Shown here: in pieces, positions 9,433 to 17,980 of the stretch
Layout: every line of letters starts with the position of its first letter
Position numbering within the stretch: the first letter of the stretch is position 1
Source: Ruminococcus sp.
GTDB lineage: Bacteria > Bacillota > Clostridia > Oscillospirales > Ruminococcaceae
Length of the DNA stretch: 64,000 nt
Reading direction: 5' to 3'
Assembly (NCBI GenBank): GCA_024697545.1
Contig: JAILFN010000027.1
Location: forward strand, 32,313 to 96,312
Notes under the pieces: generated by a model
Told to the model about the DNA's origin: nothing
Seen by the model: only the letters and a program-made list of their open reading frames with translations
The model's database searches: none
Position numbers and translations under genes: made by a program

Positions 9433-10758
9433 TCACTTGCAGCGCCAGATGTGGTAAGAGTAGGGTGCAAGCTCGCTGCCGCCGCCGAAATCGTGATCCT
9501 TTCCCGTCACAAAGTCTTCCGCAAGACCGTAGCCTGCGTCAAAGTGTGCGGTAAAGGGCTGATCGTCGGCGTTGATCGCCACGAACACCCTCTCGCCCTC
9601 AAAGTCGCGCTGGAGTATGCACTGCCTGTTGGTCAGCACGGGTATCTTTATATCGCCGTAGCAGAGCGCCTTGCACTCGCGGTGCGCCTTTGCAAGCTTT
9701 CTGATAAACTCGGTGATCTCATTCTCCTGCGGCTTGTCGAATGCGGGTCGCAGCGCGGGGTCGCCCTGTGACTTCTCCGCCTTCTCGCCCCACTCGCTGC
9801 CGTAGTATATGCAGGGTATACCGGGCATACCGAACAGCATGGTGTAAACAAGCGGCAGGTGCTTTTCGTTTGAAAGAATGCTCGCTATGCGGGTGACATC
9901 GTGGTTATCCGCGAAGCACATAAGGTGCAGACCTCTGTACTGGCACCAGTTTTCGGGACCGAAGCGGTTTTTCAGTGAATGGCATATCTCGAACATATTC
10001 ATGCTGTTGAAGCTGGAGTAAAGACCCTTGTAGCATTCATAGTTGGTGGCGGAATGCAGCATCTCGGAGTTGACCCAGCGGCTGTAATCGCCGTGCAGAA
10101 GCTCACCGACAAGGAAGAAATCCTCTTTCAGGCTGTCGGTAAAGCTGCGGAGTCTCTTGAGGAAATCGAAGTCGAGCGAATATGCAACATCAAGGCGTAT
10201 GCCGTCGATGCCGAAATACTCTATCCAGTACCTTACGGCATCTAAGATATGATCGACCACCGCGGGATTGCGGAGGTTCAGCTTAACAAGTTCGAAGTGA
10301 CCCTCCCAGCCCTCGTACCAAAGACCGTCGTTATAATTGCTGTTGCCGTCGAAATTGATGTAGAACCAGTCCTTGTAGGGGGAGTCCCACTTCTTCTCGC
10401 ACACATCGCGAAACTGAGGGAAGCCGCGGCCTACATGGTTGAACACGCCGTCCAGCACGACCTTTATGCCTTTTTCATGCAGAGCGTCGCACACCTTCCT
10501 GAAGTCCTCATTGGTGCCGAGGCGGGTGTCGATGCGCTTGAAATCGCGGGTGTTGTAGCCGTGCGTGTCCGACTCGAACACGGGTGAAAAATACACGGCA
10601 TTGCAGCCCATTTTAGCAATGTGGTCTGCCCAGTCGATAACTTTCAGTATGCGGTGCTCGGGCACGCCGTCGTTCTCAAAGGGGGCGCCTGTGAATCCGA
10701 GGGGGTATATCTGATAGAATACCGCCTCATAGCCCCAGTTCTTCTGATTGTTGCTCAT
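9433..10758 (-). CDS. GH13 alpha-amylase family maltodextrin hydrolase, cytoplasmic
   Basis: A 441-residue glycoside hydrolase family 13 enzyme without a signal peptide, so it probably acts on imported maltodextrins. The barrel motifs are visible: VVLDGVFNHVG (region I), GIRLDVA with the nucleophile Asp (region II), FLVGELLHGD with the acid/base Glu (region III), and FADNHDVTR with the third Asp (region IV). It lacks the extra N-terminal domain of neopullulanases. It has its own promoter and terminator. Together with malQ and glgP at 21.9-25.8 kb it supports intracellular alpha-glucan use. Exact linkage preference is not readable from sequence. Confidence 0.92.
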   Translation of the reverse strand: MSNNQKNWGYEAVFYQIYPLGFTGAPFENDGVPEHRILKVIDWADHIAKMGCNAVYFSPVFESDTHGYNTRDFKRIDTRLGTNEDFRKVCDALHEKGIKVVLDGVFNHVGRGFPQFRDVCEKKWDSPYKDWFYINFDGNSNYNDGLWYEGWEGHFELVKLNLRNPAVVDHILDAVRYWIEYFGIDGIRLDVAYSLDFDFLKRLRSFTDSLKEDFFLVGELLHGDYSRWVNSEMLHSATNYECYKGLYSSFNSMNMFEICHSLKNRFGPENWCQYRGLHLMCFADNHDVTRIASILSNEKHLPLVYTMLFGMPGIPCIYYGSEWGEKAEKSQGDPALRPAFDKPQENEITEFIRKLAKAHRECKALCYGDIKIPVLTNRQCILQRDFEGERVFVAINADDQPFTAHFDAGYGLAEDFVTGKDHDFGGGSELAPYSYHIWRCK

Positions 10759-10794
10759 ATAGAGATCAACTCCTTCTCGTGTAATTACCTCTCT

Positions 10795-10823
10795 ATTATA
10801 GCATAGTTTCCTGTTTTATACAA
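10795..10823 (-). promoter_or_regulatory. Extended -10 promoter of the GH13 gene
   Basis: On the minus strand TTGTAT (10823-10818), 17 bases, then TATAAT (10800-10795) preceded by TGC. An AAGGAG site and ATG follow about 35 bases downstream. Confidence 0.85.
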
Positions 10824-10903
10824 TACCGAATCCTGCACTTAAATTTATCAACACTTTTATCACTTTTGTACAAATATTTTCTGCGTTTATGTATAAAAAT
10901 ACG

Positions 10904-10938
10904 AAAAACGGCGAAATACCGCGGTATCTGCCGTTTTT
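10904..10938. terminator. Bidirectional terminator after the thioesterase gene
   Basis: AAAAACGGC pairs with GCCGTTTTT around a loop that itself contains the palindrome ATACCGCGGTAT. T runs are present on both strands. It ends the engB-metF-thioesterase unit. Confidence 0.75.
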
Positions 10939-10949
10939 GCGTTCAGTGT

Positions 10950-11366
10950 TTATTTTTCTTCCGAAGTGCATATCTCGGGCAGGAACTTTTCGTAAAGCTC
11001 GGGATATTTCTTTTTGAAATTCACGATCCTGCCGTCCTTCATGAAGCAGTGCTTGGACTGTGCCTTGCAGCACACTCTGCCGTCGGGAAGGGTCATCGTG
11101 TAGCTCACCAGCATCTTCACGCCCGAGAACTCCTCGAGCTTTGCCTCAATGGTAACGGTATCACCGAACACCGTCATATGCTGATAATCGCAGCTGACCG
11201 ACAGCACGGGGCAGACAAGCCCCATCTCTTCGAGCATCTGCATGGGCACTTCTATCTCATCGAGAAAAGCCACGCGGGTCTCCTCCATCCAGCGTATGTA
11301 GTTGGAATGGTGGACTATCCTCATGGCATCGGTCTCGTAATACTGTACCTTGTGCTTGTATATCAT
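10950..11366 (-). CDS. Acyl-CoA thioesterase, YbgC/FadM-like 4HBT family
   Basis: A 138-residue hotdog-fold thioesterase. The N-terminal HKVQYYETDAMRIVHHSNY segment carries the catalytic Asp and His-containing motif of the YbgC/4-hydroxybenzoyl-CoA thioesterase group, which hydrolyses acyl-CoA thioesters in the cytoplasm. The length is typical. It is the final gene of a tight unit, starting 11 bases after the preceding gene of unknown function, and is followed by a strong terminator. Substrate chain length cannot be read. Confidence 0.93.
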   Translation of the reverse strand: MIYKHKVQYYETDAMRIVHHSNYIRWMEETRVAFLDEIEVPMQMLEEMGLVCPVLSVSCDYQHMTVFGDTVTIEAKLEEFSGVKMLVSYTMTLPDGRVCCKAQSKHCFMKDGRIVNFKKKYPELYEKFLPEICTSEEK

Positions 11367-11377
11367 AGCCCTGCCTC

Positions 11378-11995
11378 CTAAACTGTATCTGCGTAATACA
11401 TACCCGCCTTCTTGAACATCTCTGGCAGGTCATACGGGCTGATGCCGTCCTCCTCGGCACGAACGCAGGTGCCGGGATTATCCTTTGAAACTATATCCCA
11501 CGGGGTGACCAGCTCCTCAGCCTTTTCCGCACCGAAGCTTTTCAGCAGGCTCTCGGTCTTTTTGGCGCGTCCGTTCTCGGAGCAGTAAAGGCTCATGACC
11601 TTATAGCTCTGGACGTAAAGCTCATCGCCCGAGGTGTTCCCGCCGAAGCCGAAGCGGCAGATGCCGTCGTTTATAAGCATCGAGCCGTAGTCCTTTATAA
11701 GCGCACGGATAACGGGGCGGGTGCAGTTGTCGAGGTAATAGAGCTTGTAATGAAACGGGTCGGACTCTGATTTCCTGAGCTCCTTTTCCTCCTCTGCCGA
11801 GCAGGGAAGCTCCAGGAAGAAAAATATCGGCTCGGGGATAAGCTCGGTGAAAGCCGATATAAAGTCTTCAAGCACATCGGCACTCAGCAGTGCGGAAAAG
11901 GTGCCCTCTCCCGTCACGGAATAAGCATTTTTCAGCCCGCTCACGTCGGGGATATCTATCCCGTCGGGAAGCGTGAATCCAAATTCTCTTTCCAT
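11378..11995 (-). CDS. Hypothetical acidic cytoplasmic protein
   Basis: A 205-residue soluble protein I do not recognise. It has no signal peptide or membrane segment and is rich in Glu/Asp. Notable stretches are EPIFFFLELPCS, FHYKLYYLDNCTRP and RFGFGGNTSGDELYVQSYKVM, suggesting an alpha/beta fold with a hydrophobic central strand. It starts one base after the stop of a CPBP membrane protease gene and ends 11 bases before a thioesterase gene, so it is certainly co-transcribed. No function is claimed. Confidence 0.85.
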   Translation of the reverse strand: MEREFGFTLPDGIDIPDVSGLKNAYSVTGEGTFSALLSADVLEDFISAFTELIPEPIFFFLELPCSAEEEKELRKSESDPFHYKLYYLDNCTRPVIRALIKDYGSMLINDGICRFGFGGNTSGDELYVQSYKVMSLYCSENGRAKKTESLLKSFGAEKAEELVTPWDIVSKDNPGTCVRAEEDGISPYDLPEMFKKAGMYYADTV

Positions 11996-11996
11996 A

Positions 11997-13070
11997 CTAT
12001 CCTCCTACGTTTGCCTTTATGAAGCTTGTGATATATCCCGCTATGATATAGGCAAAATACAAAAGCAGCAGGATATTCGTGAATATCACCACGATACGCT
12101 CTTTCAGGTGCAGGACGCATCTCGGCTCATCGGAATTTATCTGCGAAAGCAGCTGAGACAGCATGACAAAAATTCCGTAGAATCCCGCGAACAGAACGAT
12201 TATCTGAATGGTGAGCGAGATATCGCCGCCCTTGCCGAAGCCCAGAGCATCGGTGATGTCTGGGATACTCGCTATCGTGTTGTTTATGATGTGCATGATG
12301 ATCGTCGGGGCTATGCTGTTATAGCGGACGGTTATCAGGGCGTATATAAGTCCCCCGCCGAATGCCGAGAGCGCCTGAGAGATGTTGCCGTGCATCAGCC
12401 CGAATATCAGCGCCGACATAAATGCACTGAGAAGCTTGCCGTAAGGCGACAAGAGCTTTATCACGAGCCCGCGGTAGACAAGCTCTTCGATGAACGGGCC
12501 TATCAGGCAGACGTATACAAGCTGTATGATTATCGCATACTTTGAAGGCGAACTTATTGAAAAGTCAGCCTTCGGCACCGCTATGCCGCTGTTGTTGAGG
12601 GCGGTGGTTATCATTCCCGCAACAAGCCCTATGAGAATGTTGAAGGTTATACCGAGCGGTGTCCACAAAACGCCGTCCTTCAAGGTCCCGCGGTACGGCT
12701 TTAGCATATCGCTGAGCTTTATCTTCATTATCGGCTGAGCCACCGTCACCAGCCCCAAAGCCGAAACGCTGACGATAAAGAGGTTTGCCGTCATGGTGAA
12801 GCCCGTGCCCTTTGTAAGTCCGTTCTCCTGAAGATAGCTCACCGCCGTCCTGAAGCTCGGTGTAAAGGATCCCGTATAGCGGATATAGGCAAGATAATAG
12901 TAGACGTACACCAGTATCCTGTTGAAGATATTATACAAAAGCAGAAGTCCCGCCAGCATATATACGTTTTTATTGAGCGCCCGCTTTTCCGAATCGCGGG
13001 CTTTCATAAGCTCCGAGCGGTAGTCAGGCGGGGAATATCCCCACGAGCCGTTTGTCGGCATATAGTTCAT
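11997..13070 (-). CDS. CPBP-family intramembrane metalloprotease
   Basis: A 357-residue polytopic membrane protein of the CPBP (CAAX protease and bacteriocin-processing, Abi) family. Motif 1 EELVYRG supplies the Glu-Glu and Arg, motif 2 FGLMHGN and motif 3 HIINNT supply the histidines of the active site. About eight hydrophobic segments are visible from residue 38 on. Members cleave peptides within the membrane or confer self-immunity to peptides; no precursor peptide gene is visible nearby. It is followed one base later by an unknown acidic protein and preceded 16 bases away by metF. Confidence 0.92.
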   Translation of the reverse strand: MNYMPTNGSWGYSPPDYRSELMKARDSEKRALNKNVYMLAGLLLLYNIFNRILVYVYYYLAYIRYTGSFTPSFRTAVSYLQENGLTKGTGFTMTANLFIVSVSALGLVTVAQPIMKIKLSDMLKPYRGTLKDGVLWTPLGITFNILIGLVAGMITTALNNSGIAVPKADFSISSPSKYAIIIQLVYVCLIGPFIEELVYRGLVIKLLSPYGKLLSAFMSALIFGLMHGNISQALSAFGGGLIYALITVRYNSIAPTIIMHIINNTIASIPDITDALGFGKGGDISLTIQIIVLFAGFYGIFVMLSQLLSQINSDEPRCVLHLKERIVVIFTNILLLLYFAYIIAGYITSFIKANVGG

Positions 13071-13086
13071 CGCTGTCCTCCAAAGC

Positions 13087-13950
13087 TCAAAGCAGGTTCT
13101 TTACCGCCCCGTATATCCTTGCGGAGATATCCGGCTTGTTCATGGAATAGAGGTGTATGCCGTCAACGTCGTTGGCGATAAGATCGTTTATCTGGTCGAT
13201 GGCATAGTTTATGCAGGCGTCCTGCAAAGCCACGGGATCGGATTCATAGCGGTTGAGTATCCTCGCGAGCTTCTTGGGAACGCTCGCTCCGCAAATCGAC
13301 ACCATGCGGAGTATGCCCGTCTTTGAGGTAACGGGCATGATACCCGCCTCGATAGGGCTCTTCATTCCCGCGATGAGCACCTTTTCCCGAAAGCTGTAAA
13401 AATCCTCGTTGTCAAAAAACAGCTGAGAGATAAAATGCTCGGCACCGCAGTCCTCCTTTTCCTTGAGGTGCAGTATATCCGAAACGGCGTTCTCGCTGTC
13501 GGGGTGGGTCTCTGGATAGCAGGCGGCGGATATGTGTATCCACGGTGCCTTTTCCTTCATATAAGCGATAAGCTCGGAAGCATAGTGGAAGTCGTCCTTG
13601 GGCGGCACCTTGTCGTTCTTATCTCCGCGCAGCGCAAGCACGTTGTCAACGTCCGCGTCTTTTAAAAGCTCGATTATCCTGTCGATATCGGCGCGGGTGT
13701 TGTTGACGCAGGTGATGTGCGCGATGGGCGGGATATCATACTGCTCCTTCATAATGCGGCAGATATCTATAGTAGAGGTATCGGCGGGATTTCCGCCCGC
13801 GCCGTAGGTGCAGCTTATAAAAGAAGGTTCAAGCTCCTTCAGCCCTTTGATGGTTGTGTGGATATCGTCAAAGTTTGAAGTCTTCTTGGGCGGGAATATC
13901 TCGTAAGAAAAGGTCGGGTGACCCTTTACGAAAAGCTTTTTCATTTCCAT
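13087..13950 (-). CDS. metF: Methylenetetrahydrofolate reductase
   Basis: This FAD enzyme reduces 5,10-methylene-THF to 5-methyl-THF for methionine synthesis. The protein has 287 residues, the short bacterial form without a regulatory domain. FSYEIFPPK (catalytic Glu in the first strand), SCTYGAGG, HITCVNNTRADI and LALRGDKNDKV are family motifs. The ATG has an AAAGGAA site upstream. It lies between engB and a CPBP protease, 25 bases from engB, so it is co-transcribed with a GTPase unrelated in function. With fhs it supplies folate one-carbon metabolism. Confidence 0.95.
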   Translation of the reverse strand: MEMKKLFVKGHPTFSYEIFPPKKTSNFDDIHTTIKGLKELEPSFISCTYGAGGNPADTSTIDICRIMKEQYDIPPIAHITCVNNTRADIDRIIELLKDADVDNVLALRGDKNDKVPPKDDFHYASELIAYMKEKAPWIHISAACYPETHPDSENAVSDILHLKEKEDCGAEHFISQLFFDNEDFYSFREKVLIAGMKSPIEAGIMPVTSKTGILRMVSICGASVPKKLARILNRYESDPVALQDACINYAIDQINDLIANDVDGIHLYSMNKPDISARIYGAVKNLL

Positions 13951-13975
13951 TCTTATCGTTCCTTTCGGGGGGATC

Positions 13976-14686
13976 TCAGAGAGGTCTCAGTGCTCCCCTG
14001 AATGCCGACAGATCGTCGCTGCCGGTCTCTTCTTCGGCATCATCGCCGTCTGCTTCCTCTGAGTATTCCTCAAAGTCTTCCTCATCGTCGTAAGCTTCAA
14101 AGTCGGAAGTTGCGTCTTCTATGATGGCGCGTACTTCTTCAACGCCCTCTCCCGTAACGGCAGAAAAGGGCACCACGGTTATATCCTCAAAGCAGGGTAT
14201 CTCGTCGGCAAAAGCCGCCATGCGCTCTTCGCGCTGAGTTTTTTTGAGCTTGTCCGCCTTTGTCAGCACGATGATGAACGGCAGCTCGTTGTCGATGAGG
14301 TAGTTTATCATTTGCAGGTCGTCCGCACTGGGCGGGTGGCGCATATCCACGAGCTGTATCACAAGCGCCAGCTGTCTGTCCGCATCGGCAAGATATCCGC
14401 CGATGAGCTGACCCCAGCCGCGCTTTTCGCCCTTTGATACCTTGGCATAGCCATAGCCGGGCAGGTCGGCAAGGTATATCCCGTCAAGCTCGAAGAAATT
14501 GATGGTGACGGTCTTGCCGGGGGTAGCGCTGACCCTTGCCAGTGCCTTGCGGTTGAGCACCTTGTTTATCAGCGAAGACTTTCCGACATTCGACCGCCCA
14601 GAAAAGCAGACCTCGGGTCTGTCGGAAGGCGGTATCTGCGAAAGCTTGCCGAATGATGTTACAAATTTTGCATTATTAAAGTTCAT
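13976..14686 (-). CDS. engB: Ribosome biogenesis GTPase EngB (YsxC/YihA) with acidic tail
   Basis: An essential GTPase for 50S subunit assembly. G1 is GRSNVGKSS, G3 DLPGYGYAK, G4 TKADK, and KTVTINFF precedes G3. I place the start at 14686 (MNFNNAKFVTSFGKL) because a GGAG site lies seven bases upstream and family proteins begin this way. The frame stays open for 44 further codons upstream, but that stretch is translation of a dispersed repeat. The C-terminus has an unusual roughly 45-residue extension packed with Asp and Glu, absent from the compact family core. It heads a five-gene unit ending with a thioesterase. Confidence 0.95.
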   Translation of the reverse strand: MNFNNAKFVTSFGKLSQIPPSDRPEVCFSGRSNVGKSSLINKVLNRKALARVSATPGKTVTINFFELDGIYLADLPGYGYAKVSKGEKRGWGQLIGGYLADADRQLALVIQLVDMRHPPSADDLQMINYLIDNELPFIIVLTKADKLKKTQREERMAAFADEIPCFEDITVVPFSAVTGEGVEEVRAIIEDATSDFEAYDDEEDFEEYSEEADGDDAEEETGSDDLSAFRGALRPL

Positions 14687-14711
14687 GTTCACTCCGTTAT
14701 ATGGTCGTGAT

Positions 14712-15012
14712 CTTTTGATCTGCCTTGCGGCAAATTCCGGACATTTTTCTCGCTTCGCATCGGGAAATTTAAAATCGGCACCGGTGAGGTTCTTGTTCAT
14801 TTTGCGGGGACTTTTCATATTTGCGCTTTAACCTATATGGATATCTGATGCCGATTGGGGGGTGAGTTTGCTTGAAAACTCATAGGAGCTTGCGACGGTT
14901 GCCCCTCGCGGGGCAATTGGGGACTCTGTCCCCAAACCCTAGCTTAGGGCTCCTCTCCCGGAAATAAGCCCCGCAGGGGCGTTTTCCCAACCTCGGCAGC
15001 CTCGCGCGGCTG
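14712..15012. repeat. Structured dispersed repeat, copy 2 (serial hairpins)
   Basis: The 336-base spacer between lon and engB contains no gene. It aligns with the element at 2030-2264: CTTGCGGCAAATTCCGG near 14723, CTCGCTTCGC near 14750, ATCGGCA (14774-14780) pairing with TGCCGAT (14849-14855) across the same 68 bases, then TTGCCCC/GGGGCAA (14899-14916) and GGGGAC/GTCCCC (14919-14933). Further small stems follow: CCCTA/TAGGG, GCCCC/GGGGC and GCAGCC/GGCTGC. The bases of the shared stems differ between copies but pairing is kept. Confidence 0.75.
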
Positions 15013-15022
15013 CACCCGCTTT

Positions 15023-17482
15023 TCAGACCGACTTTGCCTGCTCGGTCACTCTCGGCTTTCTGCTGCGGCTTCGGGGCGGCAGCGGAGGATCTCCGCTCAG
15101 CGGCTTCGGCTTTACAAGTGCTACTTCAAGCACATCGTCTATCTTTTCAACGGTGATGAAATCTATCCCCGCTCTTACCTCATCGTCTATCTCCGAGAGA
15201 TCGCCGACGTTTGCCGAGGGTATCAGCACCGTCTTTACGCCTGCCTTGTAAGCCGCCATCGACTTTTCTTTCAGTCCGCCGATGGGCAGCACTCTGCCTG
15301 TCAGGGTGATCTCGCCCGTCATGGCGATATCCGAGCGGACGGGTATTCCCGAAAGTGCGGACACCAGTGCAGTTATCATTGTAACGCCTGCCGAAGGACC
15401 GTCCTTCGGGGTAGCACCCTCGGGGGCGTGTATGTGAAGATCCTTCTTCTCATAGAAATCGGGCTCTATGCCGTAGCGGTCGGCAAGTCTGCGGGCGTTT
15501 GAAACGGCAAGCTTTGCCGATTCCTTCATGACATCACCCAGCGAGCCTGTAAGCTCTATCTTGCCCTTGCCGTCGAGCACCAGCGCTTCGAGCGGCATGA
15601 TGACACCGCCGACGGAGGTCCATGCAAGACCGTTGACGCAGCCCACCGAAGGCTTCTTTATATAGAAATCCTCGGTATACTTCTTGTGGCCGAGATAATC
15701 CTCGATATTTGCAGCCTTGAAGCTTATCTTTGAAGCGCCGCCCACAAGCTCCTTTGCCGTCTTGCGGCAGAGCTTTGCTATCTCGCGCTCCAGCTTTCTC
15801 ACGCCCGCTTCACGGGTGTAGCTGTCTATCATCGAATATATCGCGGTATCGTTGACCTTCATCTGTGAGGTCTTCAGCCCGTACTTCTTCATCTGCTTGG
15901 GAACCAAATGTTCCTTTGCGATGTGGAATTTTTCCTCACGGGTGTAGCTTGTAAGCTCGATGACCTCCATTCTGTCGAGCAGAGGCGGCTGTATAGTCTC
16001 CAGGCTGTTTGCCGTGGTGATGAACAGCACGCGGCTGAGGTCGAAGGGAACTTCAACGTAGTGGTCAACGAACTGTGTGTTCTGTTCGGAATCGAGCGCT
16101 TCCAGCAGAGCCGAAGAGGGGTCGCCGCGGAAGTCGTTTGACATCTTGTCTATCTCATCGAGCAGCATAACGGGGTTCATGACTCCCGCCTGCTTCATGC
16201 CCGCTATGATGCGTCCGGGCATAGCTCCGATGTAGGTCTTTCTGTGGCCGCGTATATCGCTCTCATCGCGCACGCCGCCCAGCGATACCCTGACGTACTT
16301 TCTTCCCAGCGCCCTTGCGATAGACTTTGCGACGCTGGTCTTGCCCGTTCCGGGAGGTCCGTAAAGGCAGATTATCTGACCGCGCACATCGGGGGTCAGG
16401 GCTCTGACTGCGATGTTTTCAAGCACCCTCTCCTTCACCTTGCGTATGCCGTAGTGATCTTCATCGAGTATCTTCTCGGCGTTCTCAACATCGGCTGTCT
16501 CCTCATCAAAGCTGTCCCAGGGCAGCGAAAGGCAGGTGTCAAGGTAGTTTCTTACAAGTGCCGCCTCCTGAGAATATGAAGGCATCTTGCAGAGCTTGTC
16601 CAGCTCATCATTGAGCTTTGCCCTCGCTTCCTCCGAGATGTTATCAATATCCGCTATACGGCGGCGGTAGTCCTCTATCTCATCGGCATCGCCCATCATA
16701 TCGGGGTTCTCGCCAAGTTCTTCCTGCAAAGCGCGTATCTGCTCGCGTATATAGAAATCGCGCTGATTCTGGTTAACGGCATTCTGTACCGTTTCGTGTA
16801 TTCGTATCTCAAGGTCTAAGATATCCTTTTCCTTTGCAAGGAGGATCAGCAGCCGCTCAAGCTTTTCGCCGAGGGTGTCTATCTCGAGGAGCTGCTGCTT
16901 TTCGCGGTAATCGGCGGGTATATTGAAAGCGATAGCCTCATACAGGTCACGGGGATCCTCGCTCGAAAGAACATCGTCGATGATATCGTTGGGGATATCG
17001 CCCGCTATCTGATCCACGATGCCGGAAAATTCCTCACGCAGCTGGCGCTTCAGCGCTTCGAGCTGTGCTTCGGATGCAGTTTCTTCTTCATACGGAGCCC
17101 TGAGCACCGCGGTCGCGGTGTTGCCGTTCCCGCCTGAGTTGAGAGCTTTTATCTCGGCGCGGCAAACTCCCTCGATAAGGCAGCGGTAGATGCCGCTGTT
17201 GGTAGCGACTATCTGCTTTACTATCGCCACGGTACCCATCTCATAAAGATCGCCGATCGTCGGTTTTTCAACTGCGGTGTCACGCTGTGTTATGATAAGC
17301 GCCAGCCCGTTTCCCGAGAGCGCTTTTTTTGCGGAGTAGATAGACTTTTTTCTGCCCATATCGAAGTTCATGGTCTGTCCGGGAAGCACTACCAGCCCGC
17401 GCATGGGTATGCAGGGCAGAATGACCTCTTCACCGCTTTTTATCAGAGCTTCGATCTTATCGAAATCGTTAAATTCAGCCAT
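15023..17482 (-). CDS. lon: ATP-dependent protease La (Lon)
   Basis: A cytoplasmic AAA+ protease that degrades misfolded and regulatory proteins. The order is an N-terminal LON substrate domain (about 20-215), a coiled coil, the AAA+ module with Walker [10 protein letters not shown] and Walker [10 protein letters not shown], then the Lon protease domain with the catalytic Ser in [11 protein letters not shown] and Lys in [14 protein letters not shown]. The length of 819 residues is typical. The C-terminal tail is basic and proline-rich ([13 protein letters not shown]). The ATG has an AAAGGAAG site and a well-defined upstream promoter. No HrcA (CIRCE) or CtsR-like operator is obvious. Confidence 0.97.
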   Translation of the reverse strand: MAEFNDFDKIEALIKSGEEVILPCIPMRGLVVLPGQTMNFDMGRKKSIYSAKKALSGNGLALIITQRDTAVEKPTIGDLYEMGTVAIVKQIVATNSGIYRCLIEGVCRAEIKALNSGGNGNTATAVLRAPYEEETASEAQLEALKRQLREEFSGIVDQIAGDIPNDIIDDVLSSEDPRDLYEAIAFNIPADYREKQQLLEIDTLGEKLERLLILLAKEKDILDLEIRIHETVQNAVNQNQRDFYIREQIRALQEELGENPDMMGDADEIEDYRRRIADIDNISEEARAKLNDELDKLCKMPSYSQEAALVRNYLDTCLSLPWDSFDEETADVENAEKILDEDHYGIRKVKERVLENIAVRALTPDVRGQIICLYGPPGTGKTSVAKSIARALGRKYVRVSLGGVRDESDIRGHRKTYIGAMPGRIIAGMKQAGVMNPVMLLDEIDKMSNDFRGDPSSALLEALDSEQNTQFVDHYVEVPFDLSRVLFITTANSLETIQPPLLDRMEVIELTSYTREEKFHIAKEHLVPKQMKKYGLKTSQMKVNDTAIYSMIDSYTREAGVRKLEREIAKLCRKTAKELVGGASKISFKAANIEDYLGHKKYTEDFYIKKPSVGCVNGLAWTSVGGVIMPLEALVLDGKGKIELTGSLGDVMKESAKLAVSNARRLADRYGIEPDFYEKKDLHIHAPEGATPKDGPSAGVTMITALVSALSGIPVRSDIAMTGEITLTGRVLPIGGLKEKSMAAYKAGVKTVLIPSANVGDLSEIDDEVRAGIDFITVEKIDDVLEVALVKPKPLSGDPPLPPRSRSRKPRVTEQAKSV

Positions 17483-17526
17483 TATGATCTTCCTTTCGAT
17501 TTGTTCGTTCTGTTGCCTTTATATTT

Positions 17527-17555
17527 ATGATAGCACATATCCTTTTCGCTGTCGA
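17527..17555 (-). promoter_or_regulatory. Promoter of lon
   Basis: On the minus strand TCGACA (17555-17550), 17 bases, TATCAT (17532-17527) preceded by TGC as an extended -10. It lies just beyond the stop of the DUF1934 gene. Confidence 0.75.
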
Positions 17556-17571
17556 GCCTCAGGATACAGTA

Positions 17572-17979
17572 TCAGTACCTCACCCTTGCGGCGACGGTAA
17601 CTTCCGAAAGTACGGAGCCTGCTGCGAGCAGCCTGTATTGCAGCACAGCCTCAAACCCTCCCGCGAAAGGCTTGACGAGCATATCGCCGCCGAGGACGGT
17701 CACGTCAAAGCTTCCCTCAGATGTCTTTATCACGGCAGGGATCTTAGCACCGGGCTCGATACAGAGCTTGTAGGATACCTCGCCCCTCATGTTTATCTGC
17801 GAGCGCTTTGTGCCGAACATTATCGTGCATGAAGCACCGTCGGCGGGCTTGTAAAAAAGCTCGGTGCCGCCCGTCACCTGTTTGACAAGGCACTCGCCGT
17901 CGTGGGTGGTTATGTCACCGTTGGTGTTGGTCTCGATCTGCATTTTGGCGTTCTTATACATCTTATCTGCAAATGCCAT
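17572..17979 (-). CDS. DUF1934 (YwiB-like) beta-barrel protein
   Basis: A 135-residue protein resembling the DUF1934/YwiB family, small calycin-like beta-barrels found next to cell-wall and arginyl-tRNA genes in Firmicutes. The pattern RSQINMRGEVSYKLCIEPG followed by alternating hydrophobic strands supports this; no catalytic residues are known. It starts one base after murI and is the last gene of the transglutaminase-hisA-ddl-murI unit. Ligand and role are unknown, and the family call is moderate. Confidence 0.75.
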   Translation of the reverse strand: MAFADKMYKNAKMQIETNTNGDITTHDGECLVKQVTGGTELFYKPADGASCTIMFGTKRSQINMRGEVSYKLCIEPGAKIPAVIKTSEGSFDVTVLGGDMLVKPFAGGFEAVLQYRLLAAGSVLSEVTVAARVRY

Positions 17980-17980
17980 C

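Noticed and set aside
14687..14818. N-terminal extension of EngB (44 codons)
   Set aside because: The stretch is translation of a dispersed repeat. The conserved protein begins at MNFNNAKF with a GGAG site at the right distance.
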